NCBI RefSeq assembly: GCF_023156235.1
Contig: NZ_JAKZAI010000010.1
Span: 107,157-171,156, forward strand
Direction of reading: 5' to 3'
Source of the DNA: Marinobacter goseongensis
GTDB lineage: Bacteria; Pseudomonadota; Gammaproteobacteria; Pseudomonadales; Oleiphilaceae
Length of the DNA stretch: 64,000 bases
The notes under the pieces were generated by a model. It was not told the origin of the DNA and did not search any database. It worked only from the letters and a program-made list of their open reading frames with translations. Shown here piece by piece: positions 20,350-37,345 of this stretch (position 1 is its first letter; each line of letters starts with the position of its first letter). A program made the translations under genes and the position numbers.

Positions 20350-21771
20350 GTGAACGATGCGGGATTGAACAGCCTTGACGATGGCGGTCTGTTTCCGAGG
20401 CTGCAACAGGTGTACGGCTTGAGAGCCAATCCGCTGGATATGGAATCGCCGTTTTATCCGGATGCCATGCGTCACCATGCCCTGGAAACGCTCCGGCACC
20501 TCAGTGGTTTTGGAGATATGGCGCTGCTTTTGACCGGGTCACCCGGCGTTGGAAAGTCGCGGATTCTGGCGGAACTGGTGCGCAGTGAGTCGTCCCGCCT
20601 GGAGTTTCATCGGCTCCCAGCGGCGGCACTGACCACAAGTCAGGCGCTGGCCCGCTGCCTGCTGGCCATTGCCCACAAGAGTATCGAGACCCCGCAAAAC
20701 CCCAGCGAGGCCATCTACGGATTCTTCCGTTGGTCTGAGGCCCGCGCCCGGAAAGGGCAGCGCATGGTGTTGCTGGTGGATGACGCTGACCGTGCGCCGC
20801 CCGAGTGTTTACGCATGCTTCTGGCAGCGTTTCTCGCGGCCGATCGCGGCGCGGCCGCGGTCCCGGTATTCAGCGGTGGCCACGAACTGATTGCCATGCT
20901 GGGCCTGGATGAGGCGACCACAGGGGTTCATCAGGTGCATCTGAGACCGTTAACCCAGGAGGAAGTTCGCGGCTATCTCGAGCCTCGCGTGCATCGTGCC
21001 GGTGGAGATCTTGCCAACCTTCTCAGTGCCGCCCGATTGCGGCAGATCCACGAGCTCAGCCAGGGCAGCTTCGGCCGCGTCAAGCGGGTCACGCCCGCAG
21101 TTTGGCTTGGTATGGTGCCTGCGGCGTCGTCCGCAAGGCAGTTCCCGTTCCGGAGCCTTCTGAGTTTCCGCTGGCCGGCGCTGGCTCTGGCACTGCTCGG
21201 CCTGTCCTGGTGGATCGTTTCAGCTCAATACGACGAGTCCCTGGTTCCAGAGCCGGTGGAGGTGGTGCCCGAGCGCATCCGTAAAAGTATTACCATAGGC
21301 CCCGATCAGCCTGCTTCCCAGCCGGCGCCGGTGGTGTCTGCAGTGGCGCCGACGCCACTTACCCCGGAACGCGAGCCGGTGCCACAGGCCGAAGCCCGGT
21401 CCGAACCCTTGCCGGGACCCTTGCCGGAACTCCAGCCGCAGCCTGAGCTCGACACTCAATTGGCGTCGGATCCGGAGTTCGCGCCATCCATGCCTGAACG
21501 CTTTGTCACCCTCGCGGAGGCGCGTCAGCGCGAAGGTGTTACCGCGCAGCTCCTCGCCGGGTTCCTGGAAAAGACTGCAACGGACTTCCTGGAGCAGCAT
21601 GCCGAGGTGATGGGCTTGCAATATACCCGTTCTACACGCCAGGATCGGGACTGGTTCGTGGTATTCTATGGTGAGTTTGCCGATGCGGATGCTGCCAAGT
21701 CGGCGCTGGCGAAGCTGCCGGCGGATTTGCAGACCATTTCGCCCTGGATCCGGCCATTTGGCGGGTTTTGA
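20350..21771 (+). CDS. DamX-like AAA ATPase with SPOR domain
   Basis: 473 residues from the GTG at 20350, chosen over an upstream TTG (20323) because an AGGG ribosome-binding site lies eight bases before it. The N-terminal ExeA-type AAA domain has Walker A GSPGVGKS (residues 63-70) and Walker B LLVDDAD. A single membrane helix follows (about 274-294), then a Pro/Glu-rich periplasmic linker and a C-terminal SPOR domain (about 395-473) that should bind septal peptidoglycan. The E. coli gene in this place, damX, is a division protein; Pseudomonas has a similar aroB-AAA/SPOR-gltB order. Function in division is inferred. Confidence 0.85.
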   Translation: MNDAGLNSLDDGGLFPRLQQVYGLRANPLDMESPFYPDAMRHHALETLRHLSGFGDMALLLTGSPGVGKSRILAELVRSESSRLEFHRLPAAALTTSQALARCLLAIAHKSIETPQNPSEAIYGFFRWSEARARKGQRMVLLVDDADRAPPECLRMLLAAFLAADRGAAAVPVFSGGHELIAMLGLDEATTGVHQVHLRPLTQEEVRGYLEPRVHRAGGDLANLLSAARLRQIHELSQGSFGRVKRVTPAVWLGMVPAASSARQFPFRSLLSFRWPALALALLGLSWWIVSAQYDESLVPEPVEVVPERIRKSITIGPDQPASQPAPVVSAVAPTPLTPEREPVPQAEARSEPLPGPLPELQPQPELDTQLASDPEFAPSMPERFVTLAEARQREGVTAQLLAGFLEKTATDFLEQHAEVMGLQYTRSTRQDRDWFVVFYGEFADADAAKSALAKLPADLQTISPWIRPFGGF

Positions 21772-21885
21772 TCGTCATTCGCGCTTCGTCAGTGAGACCG
21801 GGAAGGCACCGGTAAAAGTCCAGAGAATCAATGGGTTTAGGTGATCCAAATGATTTTCTTGCCCCTAAAATAAGCAGTCTCCGGA

Positions 21886-21914
21886 TTGAGTACGTATTTC
21901 TACGTGTGTAGAAT
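21886..21914 (+). promoter_or_regulatory. Promoter for gltBD with internal inverted repeat
   Basis: TTGAGT (21886-21891), 17-base spacer, TAGAAT (21909-21914). The spacer contains ACGTA-TTTC-TACGT (21892-21905), an inverted repeat that could be an operator. The 236-base gap before gltB is otherwise AT-rich with no reading frame of note. Confidence 0.6.
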
Positions 21915-22007
21915 ATCCAGCCCCCATTTTCAGTGTCAAAGGGTGACTTTAACGGTATTTGTTTACAACTCTTTGATTGAAAAGCATTTCTATGTGAGAG
22001 AACGCTT

Positions 22008-27954
<5,947 letters not shown>

Positions 27955-27974
27955 GGTCCGATCGGATTTCGATC

Positions 27975-28011
27975 AAAAGGGCGGCTTGCTAAGGGTAAGC
28001 CGCCCTTTTTT
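27975..28011 (+). terminator. Rho-independent terminator of gltBD
   Basis: Thirteen-base perfect stem from AAAAGGGCGGCTT (27975-27987) and its complement (27997-28009), nine-base loop, T-run. Confidence 0.92.
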
Positions 28012-28073
28012 ATTGCTGTAAACGGGGTATCATTGCCCCTCACTTCGCAGACCGAGAGCAGACTGGAACTCCT

Positions 28074-29138
28074 ATGACCGAGCTGAAAAATGACCGCTTC
28101 CTGCGCGCACTGATGCGCCAGCCCGTTGACCGCACACCGGTTTGGATGATGCGTCAGGCTGGCCGCTACCTGCCGGAGTATCGTGCAACCCGTGCCCAGG
28201 CGGGGGATTTTCTCAGTCTCTGTAAGAACACCCCGCTGGCCTGTGAGGTCACCTTGCAGCCTCTGGAGCGCTTCCCACTCGACGCCGCCATTCTGTTTTC
28301 GGATATCCTGACCATCCCTGACGCCCTGGGGCTGGGCCTGTACTTCGAGACCGGCGAGGGTCCGAAGTTCAAGAACACCATCCGCTCAGCGGCAGACGTT
28401 GAGGCCTTGCCCACCATCAAGGCCGAGGTCGATCTGGACTATGTGATGAATGCGGTGTCCACGATTCGTGGCGCACTCAATGGCAGCGTGCCGTTGATCG
28501 GCTTCTCCGGTAGCCCCTGGACGCTGGCGACCTACATGATCGAGGGTGGTTCGTCGAAGGATTTCCGCGAGGCGAAGAAACTGATGTACGGCCAGCCGGA
28601 GGTGATGCACCGCCTGTTGGACCACCTGGCGGACTGCGTCATCGACTACCTGAACGGCCAGGTTCGTGCCGGTGCGCAAGCGGTGCAGATTTTCGATACC
28701 TGGGGCGGTGTGCTCAGCAGCTGGGCATACGAGGAGTTTTCCCTGCGCTACATGAAGAAGATTGTGGATGGCCTGATCCGCGAGAACGAGGGTCGCCGGG
28801 TGCCGGTGATTCTGTTCACCAAGAACGGCGGCCAGTGGCTGGAGTCCATCGCTGACTCGGGCGCCGACGCAGTCGGTCTGGACTGGACCACCGACATCGG
28901 TAACGCCCGTGCCCGCATCGGCGACCGGGTCGCCCTGCAGGGCAACATGGACCCGGCCATGCTTTACGCGCCGCCGGCGCGGATTCGCGAGGAAGTGGCG
29001 GATATCCTGCGCCGCTTCGGTTCCGGTTCGGGGCACATCTTCAACCTGGGCCACGGGATTACCCCCGATGTGGATCCTGAGCATGCCAAGGCATTTATCG
29101 AGGCTGTGGTTGAGCTCAGTCCTGAATATCACCGCTGA
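28074..29138 (+). CDS. hemE: Uroporphyrinogen decarboxylase
   Basis: 354 residues. Removes four carboxyl groups from uroporphyrinogen III in haem synthesis. Signature 1 [16 protein letters not shown] near the N-terminus, catalytic Asp in [13 protein letters not shown], and signature 2 [13 protein letters not shown] are present. It comes 119 bases after gltD and its terminator, so it is probably transcribed on its own. The 260 bases that follow hold no clear gene. Confidence 0.97.
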   Translation: MTELKNDRFLRALMRQPVDRTPVWMMRQAGRYLPEYRATRAQAGDFLSLCKNTPLACEVTLQPLERFPLDAAILFSDILTIPDALGLGLYFETGEGPKFKNTIRSAADVEALPTIKAEVDLDYVMNAVSTIRGALNGSVPLIGFSGSPWTLATYMIEGGSSKDFREAKKLMYGQPEVMHRLLDHLADCVIDYLNGQVRAGAQAVQIFDTWGGVLSSWAYEEFSLRYMKKIVDGLIRENEGRRVPVILFTKNGGQWLESIADSGADAVGLDWTTDIGNARARIGDRVALQGNMDPAMLYAPPARIREEVADILRRFGSGSGHIFNLGHGITPDVDPEHAKAFIEAVVELSPEYHR

Positions 29139-29399
29139 TTTTGGTACTTGCCATTCCCTGGCCTGTAAGCGAGGGGATGGCAGCGGTCGGAAAGGGATTC
29201 CCCAAACCGCTACGAGCGCATTTCTGTGCGCTTCTCTCCGGCCATCCATGGCCTCCGGAAGTTTTGAAAAGGGCCCCATAACGGCCTAACTCCGAATCCG
29301 ACATCTATCCCCGAAAGCCACCCAAAAACTCCGCTAGCCGTATCCCCCGTGTCGGGTCTATAGTCATACAAACCAAGACCGGTAGACAGGAGTAACCAC

Positions 29400-29768
29400 T
29401 TGACCACTCAGCCCCCCGAAAAACGCCGCTTCCACCGCATCGAGTTTGACGCCCCCTGCGAGCTCCATTGTCAGGACGGCGTGTGGGCAACGGAGGTGCT
29501 TGATATCTCCCTCAAGGGCCTGTTGGTCAAGCGTCCTGCCCGGTGGAACGTGCCGTTAAAGCAGCCGTGTGAGGTGATCATCCACCTTGACGGTCATAAG
29601 AGTGGCATCGTGATGGCGGTGGAATTGCGGCATGTGGAGCCTGAGCGGCTGGGATTCAAATGCAAATACATCGATCTGGACAGCGCGACGCATCTGAAGC
29701 GATTGGTGGAATTGAATCTGGGTGATCAGGCGCTACTGGAGCGGGAATTCGCGCATTTGATCGATTAG
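29400..29768 (+). CDS. PilZ-domain protein, likely cyclic di-GMP receptor
   Basis: 122 residues, TTG start preceded by AGGAG at good spacing. A single PilZ domain: the RxxxR motif is RRFHR (about residues 9-13) and the second motif is DISLKG (about 36-41), the residues that bind cyclic di-GMP in the family. The chain ends in a helix-forming tail (THLKRLVELNLGD). It is a soluble cytoplasmic protein with no partner domain. It stands alone, facing the radA-ettA pair. Target unknown; a link to the pili or flagella is possible but not shown. Confidence 0.9.
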   Translation: MTTQPPEKRRFHRIEFDAPCELHCQDGVWATEVLDISLKGLLVKRPARWNVPLKQPCEVIIHLDGHKSGIVMAVELRHVEPERLGFKCKYIDLDSATHLKRLVELNLGDQALLEREFAHLID

Positions 29769-29854
29769 GGGGTTACTGTCCTGGTTGATCGGATGACGGC
29801 TTTGCCTCATCCAGTCCCGCCCCGACACCCGTATCGTAAGGCTGGGCCCGAAAG

Positions 29855-31231
29855 TCAGAGTTCCTCCAAGGCCGAAAGCGCATCACTGAGCTTGGCCACC
29901 GGAATCACCCTCATCCCTTCCATAGGTTTGCGCGGCACGTTGGCCTTCGGCACTAGAGCGCGGGTGAAGCCGTGCTTGGAGGCCTCGTAAATGCGCTCCT
30001 GGCCGCTGGGTACCGGGCGAATCTCACCGGACAGACCGACTTCGCCGAAAATGACCAGATCCTGGGGCAGGGCGCGGTCCCTGAAGGAGGAGACTACGGC
30101 GGCCAGCAGCGCCAGATCCGCACTGGTCTCGTTGACCTTCACACCGCCCACCACGTTCACGAATACATCCTGATCCGACACATGCAGGCCGCCATGGCGA
30201 TGCAGCACCGCCAGCAGCATCGCCAGCCGGTTCTGGTCGAGGCCGACAGCGACGCGTCTGGGGTAGCCCCCCTGGGCCATGTCCACCAGCGCCTGGATTT
30301 CCACCAGCATGGGCCGGGTGCCTTCCCAGACCACCATCACCACGCTACCCGGTGCCGCTTCTTCGCCGCGGTTCAGGAAGATGGCCGAAGGGTTTTTCAC
30401 CTCTTTCAGGCCCTGTTCCAGCATCGCGAAGACGCCCAGTTCATTCACTGCGCCAAAGCGGTTTTTGATGCCTCTCAGGGTGCGGTAGCGGCTGTCGTTG
30501 GAGCCTTCCAGCAGGATAGAGCAATCGATCATATGCTCCAGCACTTTCGGGCCGGCCAGGCTGCCGTCTTTGGTGACATGGCCGACCAGGAATAGAATGG
30601 TGCCGGTCTGTTTGGCAAAGCGGGTCAGGAACGCCGCGCTTTCCCGAACCTGGGACACGCTGCCCGGGGCCGATTCAATTTCCGCCACGTGCATCACCTG
30701 GATACTGTCCACCACCAGAATCCGCGGTTTCTCGGCTTCCGCCACCTGCATCAACCGCTCGACACTGGTTTCCGACAGCATTTTCAGGTCTTTGGTGGGG
30801 AGCCCCAGGCGTTTGGCGCGCATCGCCACCTGTTGCAGGGACTCCTCGCCGGTGACGTACAGTGCCGGCACGCTGGTGGCCAGATGGCAGACCGCCTGAA
30901 GCAACAGCGTACTTTTACCCGCGCCGGGATGACCGCCCATCAGCACCGCGGAGCCTTCCACCAGGCCGCCACCCAGCACCCGGTCAAATTCCTGCATACC
31001 GGTGCTGATGCGGGTTTGCTCGGCCAGGCTGACATCGTCCAGGCTCTGGACTTCCGCCAGACTGCCGGCAAAGCCCTCGAAGCGGGCGCCTCGGGCACCC
31101 TTGGTGTTGGCGCTGACACCGCGAACTTCGCTGATGGTATTCCAGGCCTGGCAGGCGGTGCACTGGCCTTGCCATTTGGAATAGTCCGCACCGCACTCGG
31201 TGCAGACATAGGCGGTTCTGGTTTTTGCCAT
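29855..31231 (-). CDS. radA: DNA repair protein RadA
   Basis: 458 residues. A RecA-like ATPase that helps process recombination intermediates. N-terminal zinc finger CTECG...CTAC, Walker A GGHPGAGKST (His where most have Asp), the RadA-specific KNRFG motif (GIKNRFG) and a C-terminal Lon-like domain. Its start overlaps the ettA stop as TGATG, so the two are translated together. Confidence 0.96.
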   Translation of the reverse strand: MAKTRTAYVCTECGADYSKWQGQCTACQAWNTISEVRGVSANTKGARGARFEGFAGSLAEVQSLDDVSLAEQTRISTGMQEFDRVLGGGLVEGSAVLMGGHPGAGKSTLLLQAVCHLATSVPALYVTGEESLQQVAMRAKRLGLPTKDLKMLSETSVERLMQVAEAEKPRILVVDSIQVMHVAEIESAPGSVSQVRESAAFLTRFAKQTGTILFLVGHVTKDGSLAGPKVLEHMIDCSILLEGSNDSRYRTLRGIKNRFGAVNELGVFAMLEQGLKEVKNPSAIFLNRGEEAAPGSVVMVVWEGTRPMLVEIQALVDMAQGGYPRRVAVGLDQNRLAMLLAVLHRHGGLHVSDQDVFVNVVGGVKVNETSADLALLAAVVSSFRDRALPQDLVIFGEVGLSGEIRPVPSGQERIYEASKHGFTRALVPKANVPRKPMEGMRVIPVAKLSDALSALEEL

Positions 31232-32892
31232 CAGGCCAGCTTCTTGTACTTCATGCGCTTGGGCTGCATTGCCGAGTCGCCCTTGCGCTTCTTGAAGTCT
31301 TCGTCGTAGTCGCTGAAGTTGCCCTCGAAGTACACCACGTCGCCGTCGTCTTCGAACGCCAGGATGTGGCTCGCGACCCGGTCGAGGAACCAGCGGTCGT
31401 GGGAAATCACCAGCGCGGAGCCGGGGAAGTTGAGCAGGGCTTCTTCCAGCGCGCGCAGGGTTTCCACGTCCAGGTCGTTGGTGGGTTCGTCCAGCAGCAG
31501 GACGTTGCCGCCCTCTTTGAGCAGTTTGGCCAGGTGCAGGCGGTTACGCTCCCCCCCGGACAGGTCGCCCACCCGCTTCTGCTGGTCGCTGCCTTTGAAG
31601 TTGAACCGCCCGACGTAGGCCCGCGAAGGCGTCTCGTAGTTGCCCACCTTGATGATGTCATTGCCGTCGGAAAGCTCTTCCCACACAGTTTTGCTGCCGT
31701 CCAGATCGCGCATCTGGTCGACGTAGGCCAGCTCCACGGTGTCGCCCACGGTAATGCTGCCGGAGTCGGGCTTGTCGAAGCCGGCGATCATCTTGAACAG
31801 GGTGGACTTGCCGGCGCCGTTACCACCGATGATGCCGACAATGGCACCGGGTGGTATGCTCAGGGATACATCCTCATAGAGCAGACGGTCACCGAAGGAC
31901 TTGCTGATGCCCTCCACCTCGATCACCTTGTTGCCCAGGCGCGGGCCGGGCGGGATGTAAAGCTCGTTGGTTTCGTTGCGCTTCTGGAATTCCTGGGAGC
32001 TCATTTCCTCAAAGCGGGCGAGGCGAGCCTTGCTCTTGGACTGACGGCCCTTGGCGTTGCTCCGCACCCACTCCAGCTCCTGCTTGATGGCCTTCTGGTG
32101 GGAGGCTTCCTGTTTGGATTCCATCTCTAGGCGCTTTTCCTTGTTCTCGAGCCACTGGCTGTAGTTGCCCTCGAACGGGATGCCGTGCCCACGGTCCAGT
32201 TCGAGGATCCAGCCCGCCACGTTGTCGAGGAAGTAGCGGTCGTGGGTGATAGCAACCACGGTGCCTTCGTAGTCGTGGAGAAAGCGCTCGAGCCAGGCCA
32301 CCGATTCCGCATCCAGGTGGTTGGTGGGCTCGTCCAGCAGCAGCATGTCGGGGCCGGACAGCAGCAGGCGGCACAGGGCTACGCGGCGACGTTCACCGCC
32401 GGACAGCACGTTGACCTTCTGGTCCCAGGCTGGCAGGCGCAGGGCGTCCGCAGCCACTTCCATCTTGCGCTCGATGTCATGACCATCGGTGGCCTGGATG
32501 TAGGCTTCCAGCTCGCCCTGTTTCTTGGCCAGCGCGTCGAAATCCGCATCCGGTTCGGCGTAGGCGGCGTAGACCTGGTCCAGCTCAGCGAGGGCATTGT
32601 GAACGCCAGACACCGCTTCATCGACAATTTCTTTCACGGTTTTGGTGTCGTCCAGCTCCGGCTCCTGGGGCAGGTAGCCCACATTGATTCCGGGCTGGGG
32701 CCGGGCTTCACCGATGTAATCCTGGTCCACGCCCGCCATAATGCGGAGCAGGGTGGATTTACCAGAACCGTTAAGGCCGAGTACGCCGATTTTGGCACCC
32801 GGAAAGAAGCTCAGGGAAATGTCCTTGAGGATTTCACGCTTGGGCGGAACCACTTTGCCCACGCGGTTCATGGTGTATACGTACTGGGCCAT
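31231..32892 (-). CDS. ettA: Energy-dependent translational throttle protein EttA (ABC-F ATPase)
   Basis: 553 residues, two ABC domains in one chain with no membrane part, typical of ABC-F factors that act in the ribosomal E site. Walker A GLNGSGKST and GGNGAGKST, signature motifs LSGGERRR and LSGGERNR, and the linker between them with the arm region. Length and sequence match EttA, which gates the first peptide bond by ATP/ADP level. A weak promoter candidate (TTGCTA, 17 bases, TACCTT) lies at 32953-32981 on the minus strand. Confidence 0.94.
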   Translation of the reverse strand: MAQYVYTMNRVGKVVPPKREILKDISLSFFPGAKIGVLGLNGSGKSTLLRIMAGVDQDYIGEARPQPGINVGYLPQEPELDDTKTVKEIVDEAVSGVHNALAELDQVYAAYAEPDADFDALAKKQGELEAYIQATDGHDIERKMEVAADALRLPAWDQKVNVLSGGERRRVALCRLLLSGPDMLLLDEPTNHLDAESVAWLERFLHDYEGTVVAITHDRYFLDNVAGWILELDRGHGIPFEGNYSQWLENKEKRLEMESKQEASHQKAIKQELEWVRSNAKGRQSKSKARLARFEEMSSQEFQKRNETNELYIPPGPRLGNKVIEVEGISKSFGDRLLYEDVSLSIPPGAIVGIIGGNGAGKSTLFKMIAGFDKPDSGSITVGDTVELAYVDQMRDLDGSKTVWEELSDGNDIIKVGNYETPSRAYVGRFNFKGSDQQKRVGDLSGGERNRLHLAKLLKEGGNVLLLDEPTNDLDVETLRALEEALLNFPGSALVISHDRWFLDRVASHILAFEDDGDVVYFEGNFSDYDEDFKKRKGDSAMQPKRMKYKKLA

Positions 32893-33134
32893 AACGGGTT
32901 ATGTCCTCTGTTGATTCGGAGGTAAAAAGGGAATTTGCCAGATAAGCCCCGTAAGGTAGCGAAACCGGCAGGCTATAGCAATTGACGCAAACCGCCCGGG
33001 GGCATCCCCGATTGCGGTGTGACGGTTTCTGCGGAGGGGCTTCTGCGGGTATAAAGGATGATTTTTCACCCATTTGTGAGATAGAATAGCGGCCCAAATT
33101 TTCGGGCAGCTACGCACACAGGGGCAGCGCATCC

Positions 33135-34391
<1,257 letters not shown>

Positions 34392-34404
34392 ACTCAGGTA
34401 ATCG

Positions 34405-34433
34405 GGCCGGGCAATCCACGAGGTTGCCCGGCC
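34405..34433 (+). terminator. Strong stem-loop after glyA
   Basis: Perfect ten-base stem GGCCGGGCAA/TTGCCCGGCC with a nine-base loop, 13 bases after the glyA stop. No T-run, so it may protect the 3' end or pause polymerase rather than end transcription alone. Confidence 0.45.
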
Positions 34434-34483
34434 ACCCTGACCCCCGGTGACTCTTCCCCGGCTATTTTCCGGAGCTCCCGACT

Positions 34484-35002
34484 ATGCACTGTCCCTTCTG
34501 TGGTGAAGCAGATACCAAGGTGATCGACTCCCGGCTGGTGGCCGAGGGTGATCAGGTGCGTCGTCGTCGCGAGTGCCTGTCCTGCCGTGAGCGCTTTACC
34601 ACTTTTGAGTCCGCCGAACTGGTGATGCCTCGGGTGGTCAAGCAGGACGGTACCCGTCAGCCTTTCGACGAGGAGAAGCTGCGGTCGGGCCTCATGAAGG
34701 CGCTGGAGAAGCGTCCTGTCAGTATCGAGGCAATCGATGCGGCGCTGAACCGGATCCGCTTCCGGCTGCGAGCGACGGGGGAGCGTGAGGTCAAATCCAT
34801 GCAGCTGGGCGAGGAGGTAATGACCGAACTGCGCCAGTTGGACAAGGTGGCCTACGTGCGGTTCGCGTCGGTGTACCGCAGTTTTCAGGATATTAACGAG
34901 TTCAAGGAAGAGATCGAGCGCTTGTCGGTCAGCTCCGGAGAGGATCCGGTGGATGTGGCCAAGGTTCTGGCAGACAACCATTCCACCAAAGGCAAGGCAT
35001 GA
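34484..35002 (+). CDS. nrdR: Transcriptional repressor NrdR
   Basis: 172 residues. N-terminal zinc ribbon (CPFC...CLSC) for DNA binding to NrdR boxes and an ATP-cone domain (about residues 49-139) that senses ATP/dATP. Represses ribonucleotide reductase genes. About 20 residues longer at the C-terminus than the E. coli protein (149). The stop overlaps the ribD start by four bases, as in many relatives where nrdR heads the riboflavin genes. Confidence 0.95.
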   Translation: MHCPFCGEADTKVIDSRLVAEGDQVRRRRECLSCRERFTTFESAELVMPRVVKQDGTRQPFDEEKLRSGLMKALEKRPVSIEAIDAALNRIRFRLRATGEREVKSMQLGEEVMTELRQLDKVAYVRFASVYRSFQDINEFKEEIERLSVSSGEDPVDVAKVLADNHSTKGKA

Positions 35003-36114
35003 TCGACAGCCGGGATGTTGCACTCATGGCCCGCGCGGTGCAGTTGGCTTGGCGCGGGCGCTACTCCACGCACCCGAATCCGAGGGTGGGCTGCGTCATC
35101 GCCCGTGGAGGCCGGATTCTGGGTGAGGGCTGGCATGAACGCGCCGGTGAAGCCCATGCCGAGATCCGTGCGCTCAGTCAGGCCGGGCCGGCAGCCCGGG
35201 GGGCAACGGCTTACGTGACTCTGGAGCCGTGCAGTCATTTTGGCCGCACGCCGCCCTGCGCGAAAGCCCTGATCGAAGCCGGTGTTGCCCATGTGTTCGC
35301 GGCCACCAAGGACCCCAATCCGTCGGTGTCCGGGCGTGGCCTGGACATGCTGCGGGATGCCGGAATCCGGGTAACCGAAGGGTTGCTGGCCGATGAGGCA
35401 ATCCGCCTGAATCCCGGTTTCATGAAGCGGATGAATTCAGGGCGTCCTTTTGTGAGGCTGAAAATGGCGGCCAGTCTGGACGGCCGTACGGCAATGGCGT
35501 CAGGTGAGAGCCAGTGGATTACCGGAGCCGAGGCTCGTCAGGATGTGCAGCGGCTGAGAGCCATCAGCGACGCCATCCTCACCGGGGTAGGCACGGTGCT
35601 TGCTGATGACCCCTCGCTCACCGTGAGGCGTGAGGAACTTGGCGACATTGGCGATGCCACCGAACCGTCCCGTCAGCCGTTGCGAGTGATTGCTGATCGG
35701 GACGCGAGAACGCCGCCGGGCGCCAGAATCCTGCAGGGTGGCAACGTACAGGTGTTCTGTGCCTCGCCGACATTGGCCACCGCGCCGGCGCAAGATCTTG
35801 CGGCCCTGGGAATCAGTCTTACCGGGGTTGCCTGGAAAGACAACGGCATTGATGTGCGGGAACTGCTGGATGCCCTGGGTGACCTGGGCATCAACGAATT
35901 GCTGGTGGAGGCCGGTCCGACGCTGGCTGGAACCTTCATCGATGAGCGCCTGGTCGACGAGCTCTGGCTTTATCAGGCGCCGATATTTTTGGGCAGTACC
36001 GGGCGGCCAACCGCCCACCTGCCACTGGAAACCATGGCGGATAAAGTACAATGGACGGTGCTGGATCGTCGTCAGGTGGGTGAGGATCAGCGTCTGATCC
36101 TGGCGCCACGGTAA
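34999..36114 (+). CDS. ribD: Bifunctional diaminohydroxyphosphoribosylaminopyrimidine deaminase / 5-amino-6-(5-phosphoribosylamino)uracil reductase
   Basis: 371 residues. The N-terminal deaminase domain has zinc ligands in HAEI and [11 protein letters not shown]; the C-terminal NADPH reductase domain starts at about residue 150 ([17 protein letters not shown]). Catalyses steps 2 and 3 of riboflavin synthesis. Directly followed by ribBA after 67 bases, where Pseudomonas has ribE. Confidence 0.96.
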   Translation: MIDSRDVALMARAVQLAWRGRYSTHPNPRVGCVIARGGRILGEGWHERAGEAHAEIRALSQAGPAARGATAYVTLEPCSHFGRTPPCAKALIEAGVAHVFAATKDPNPSVSGRGLDMLRDAGIRVTEGLLADEAIRLNPGFMKRMNSGRPFVRLKMAASLDGRTAMASGESQWITGAEARQDVQRLRAISDAILTGVGTVLADDPSLTVRREELGDIGDATEPSRQPLRVIADRDARTPPGARILQGGNVQVFCASPTLATAPAQDLAALGISLTGVAWKDNGIDVRELLDALGDLGINELLVEAGPTLAGTFIDERLVDELWLYQAPIFLGSTGRPTAHLPLETMADKVQWTVLDRRQVGEDQRLILAPR

Positions 36115-36181
36115 CTTTTCAAATTCACGGTTTGTTCGCTCCGGAGGTCGGAGCTCGCGAACTGCAAGGGTGCAACAACCT

Positions 36182-37297
36182 ATGGCACTGAATAGCATAG
36201 AAGACATTATTGAAGACATCCGTCAGGGCAAGATGGTGATTCTGATGGACGACGAGGACCGCGAAAATGAAGGCGACCTGGTCATGGCGGCAGAACACTG
36301 TACGCCGGAAGCCATCAACTTCATGGCCCGTTTCGGTCGTGGCCTGATCTGCATGCCGATGACCCGTGATCGCTGCGAACAGCTGGGTCTGCCATTGATG
36401 GTTCAGCGCAACGCCTCGGGGTTTGGTACCAAATTCACCCTGTCGATCGAAGCCACTGAAGGCGTCACCACCGGCATTTCTGCCGCTGACCGCGCCCGCA
36501 CCGTACAGGCGGCGGTGGCGAGGAACGCCAAGGCCTCCGATCTCGTACAGCCGGGCCATATTTTCCCGCTGATGTCCGATCCGGGTGGCGTGCTGAGCCG
36601 TGCCGGACACACCGAAGCTTCCTGTGACCTGGCGGCGCTTGCCGGCAGTGAGCCGGCCGGCGTGATCTGCGAAATCATGAACGACGATGGTTCCATGGCA
36701 CGTCGGGAAGATCTCGAGAAGTTCGCCGCGGAGCATGATTTGAAGATCGGCACCATTGCCGACCTGATCCATTACCGCACCCTGAACGAGCGCACCATTG
36801 AGTGTGTCGAGCAATACGACCTGGACACTGAGTACGGCGTGTTCAACCTGCGTACCTACCGCGACAGCATTCAGGGCTCGACCCATCTGGCCATGGTCAT
36901 GGGTGACATCCAGCCTCAGGAACCGGTGCTGGTGCGAGTGCACATCACCGACACCCTGCGTGACCTGCTCGGCGCCCGCCGCGCCGACTCCCGCAGCTGG
37001 CCGTTGCACCATGCCCTGGAAAAAGTCTCCAGCGAAGGCCGGGGTGTGGTGGTTCTGCTCAACAGCGCCGCAGACAGCTACAACCTGGAAGACCGTATCC
37101 ACGAGTTTTTTGGCGAGGAGCAGGCGTCCGCAGCGAAGGGCAGCTCCGGTGTGTACTTCACCGTGGGCACAGGCTCCCAGATCCTGCGGGATATCGGCGT
37201 TGGCAAGATGCGGCTGCTGAGCCCGCCCATCAAATTTTCCGCCATTTCCGGTTTCGACCTGGAAGTGGAAGAGTACGTACCCTACACCCCCGAATGA
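36182..37297 (+). CDS. ribBA: 3,4-dihydroxy-2-butanone 4-phosphate synthase with degenerate GTP cyclohydrolase II domain (RibBX type)
   Basis: 371 residues from the ATG at 36182; a GTG four codons upstream is also open. The N-terminal DHBP synthase domain is intact ([12 protein letters not shown], and GHIFPL with RAGHTE). The C-terminal half is GCHII-like in outline ([11 protein letters not shown]) but lacks the zinc Cys triad: where CHs with C-x10-C-x-C are expected the chain reads [19 protein letters not shown], with no Cys. This matches the known ribBX variant of proteobacteria, so it should make DHBP only, and a true RibA must lie elsewhere. Confidence 0.9.
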   Translation: MALNSIEDIIEDIRQGKMVILMDDEDRENEGDLVMAAEHCTPEAINFMARFGRGLICMPMTRDRCEQLGLPLMVQRNASGFGTKFTLSIEATEGVTTGISAADRARTVQAAVARNAKASDLVQPGHIFPLMSDPGGVLSRAGHTEASCDLAALAGSEPAGVICEIMNDDGSMARREDLEKFAAEHDLKIGTIADLIHYRTLNERTIECVEQYDLDTEYGVFNLRTYRDSIQGSTHLAMVMGDIQPQEPVLVRVHITDTLRDLLGARRADSRSWPLHHALEKVSSEGRGVVVLLNSAADSYNLEDRIHEFFGEEQASAAKGSSGVYFTVGTGSQILRDIGVGKMRLLSPPIKFSAISGFDLEVEEYVPYTPE

Positions 37298-37345
37298 TGA
37301 ACCCGGTGGTTTGGCGTTGCCGAGCCGCCCGTTAAGGAGCCATTC

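Noticed and set aside
29139..29399. Small gene between hemE and the PilZ gene
   Set aside because: Short frames exist but lack a start signal and any family resemblance; only an imperfect GGCCAT/ATGGCC palindrome (29240-29253) was seen.
32976..33000. PurR-like half site (ACGCAAACC) before glyA
   Set aside because: Only one half matches; the second half of the palindrome is not there.
36115..36181. FMN riboswitch before ribBA
   Set aside because: The gap is only 67 bases and lacks the conserved RFN stems and the AGGGUGAAAUUCC-type segments; only a small hairpin is present.
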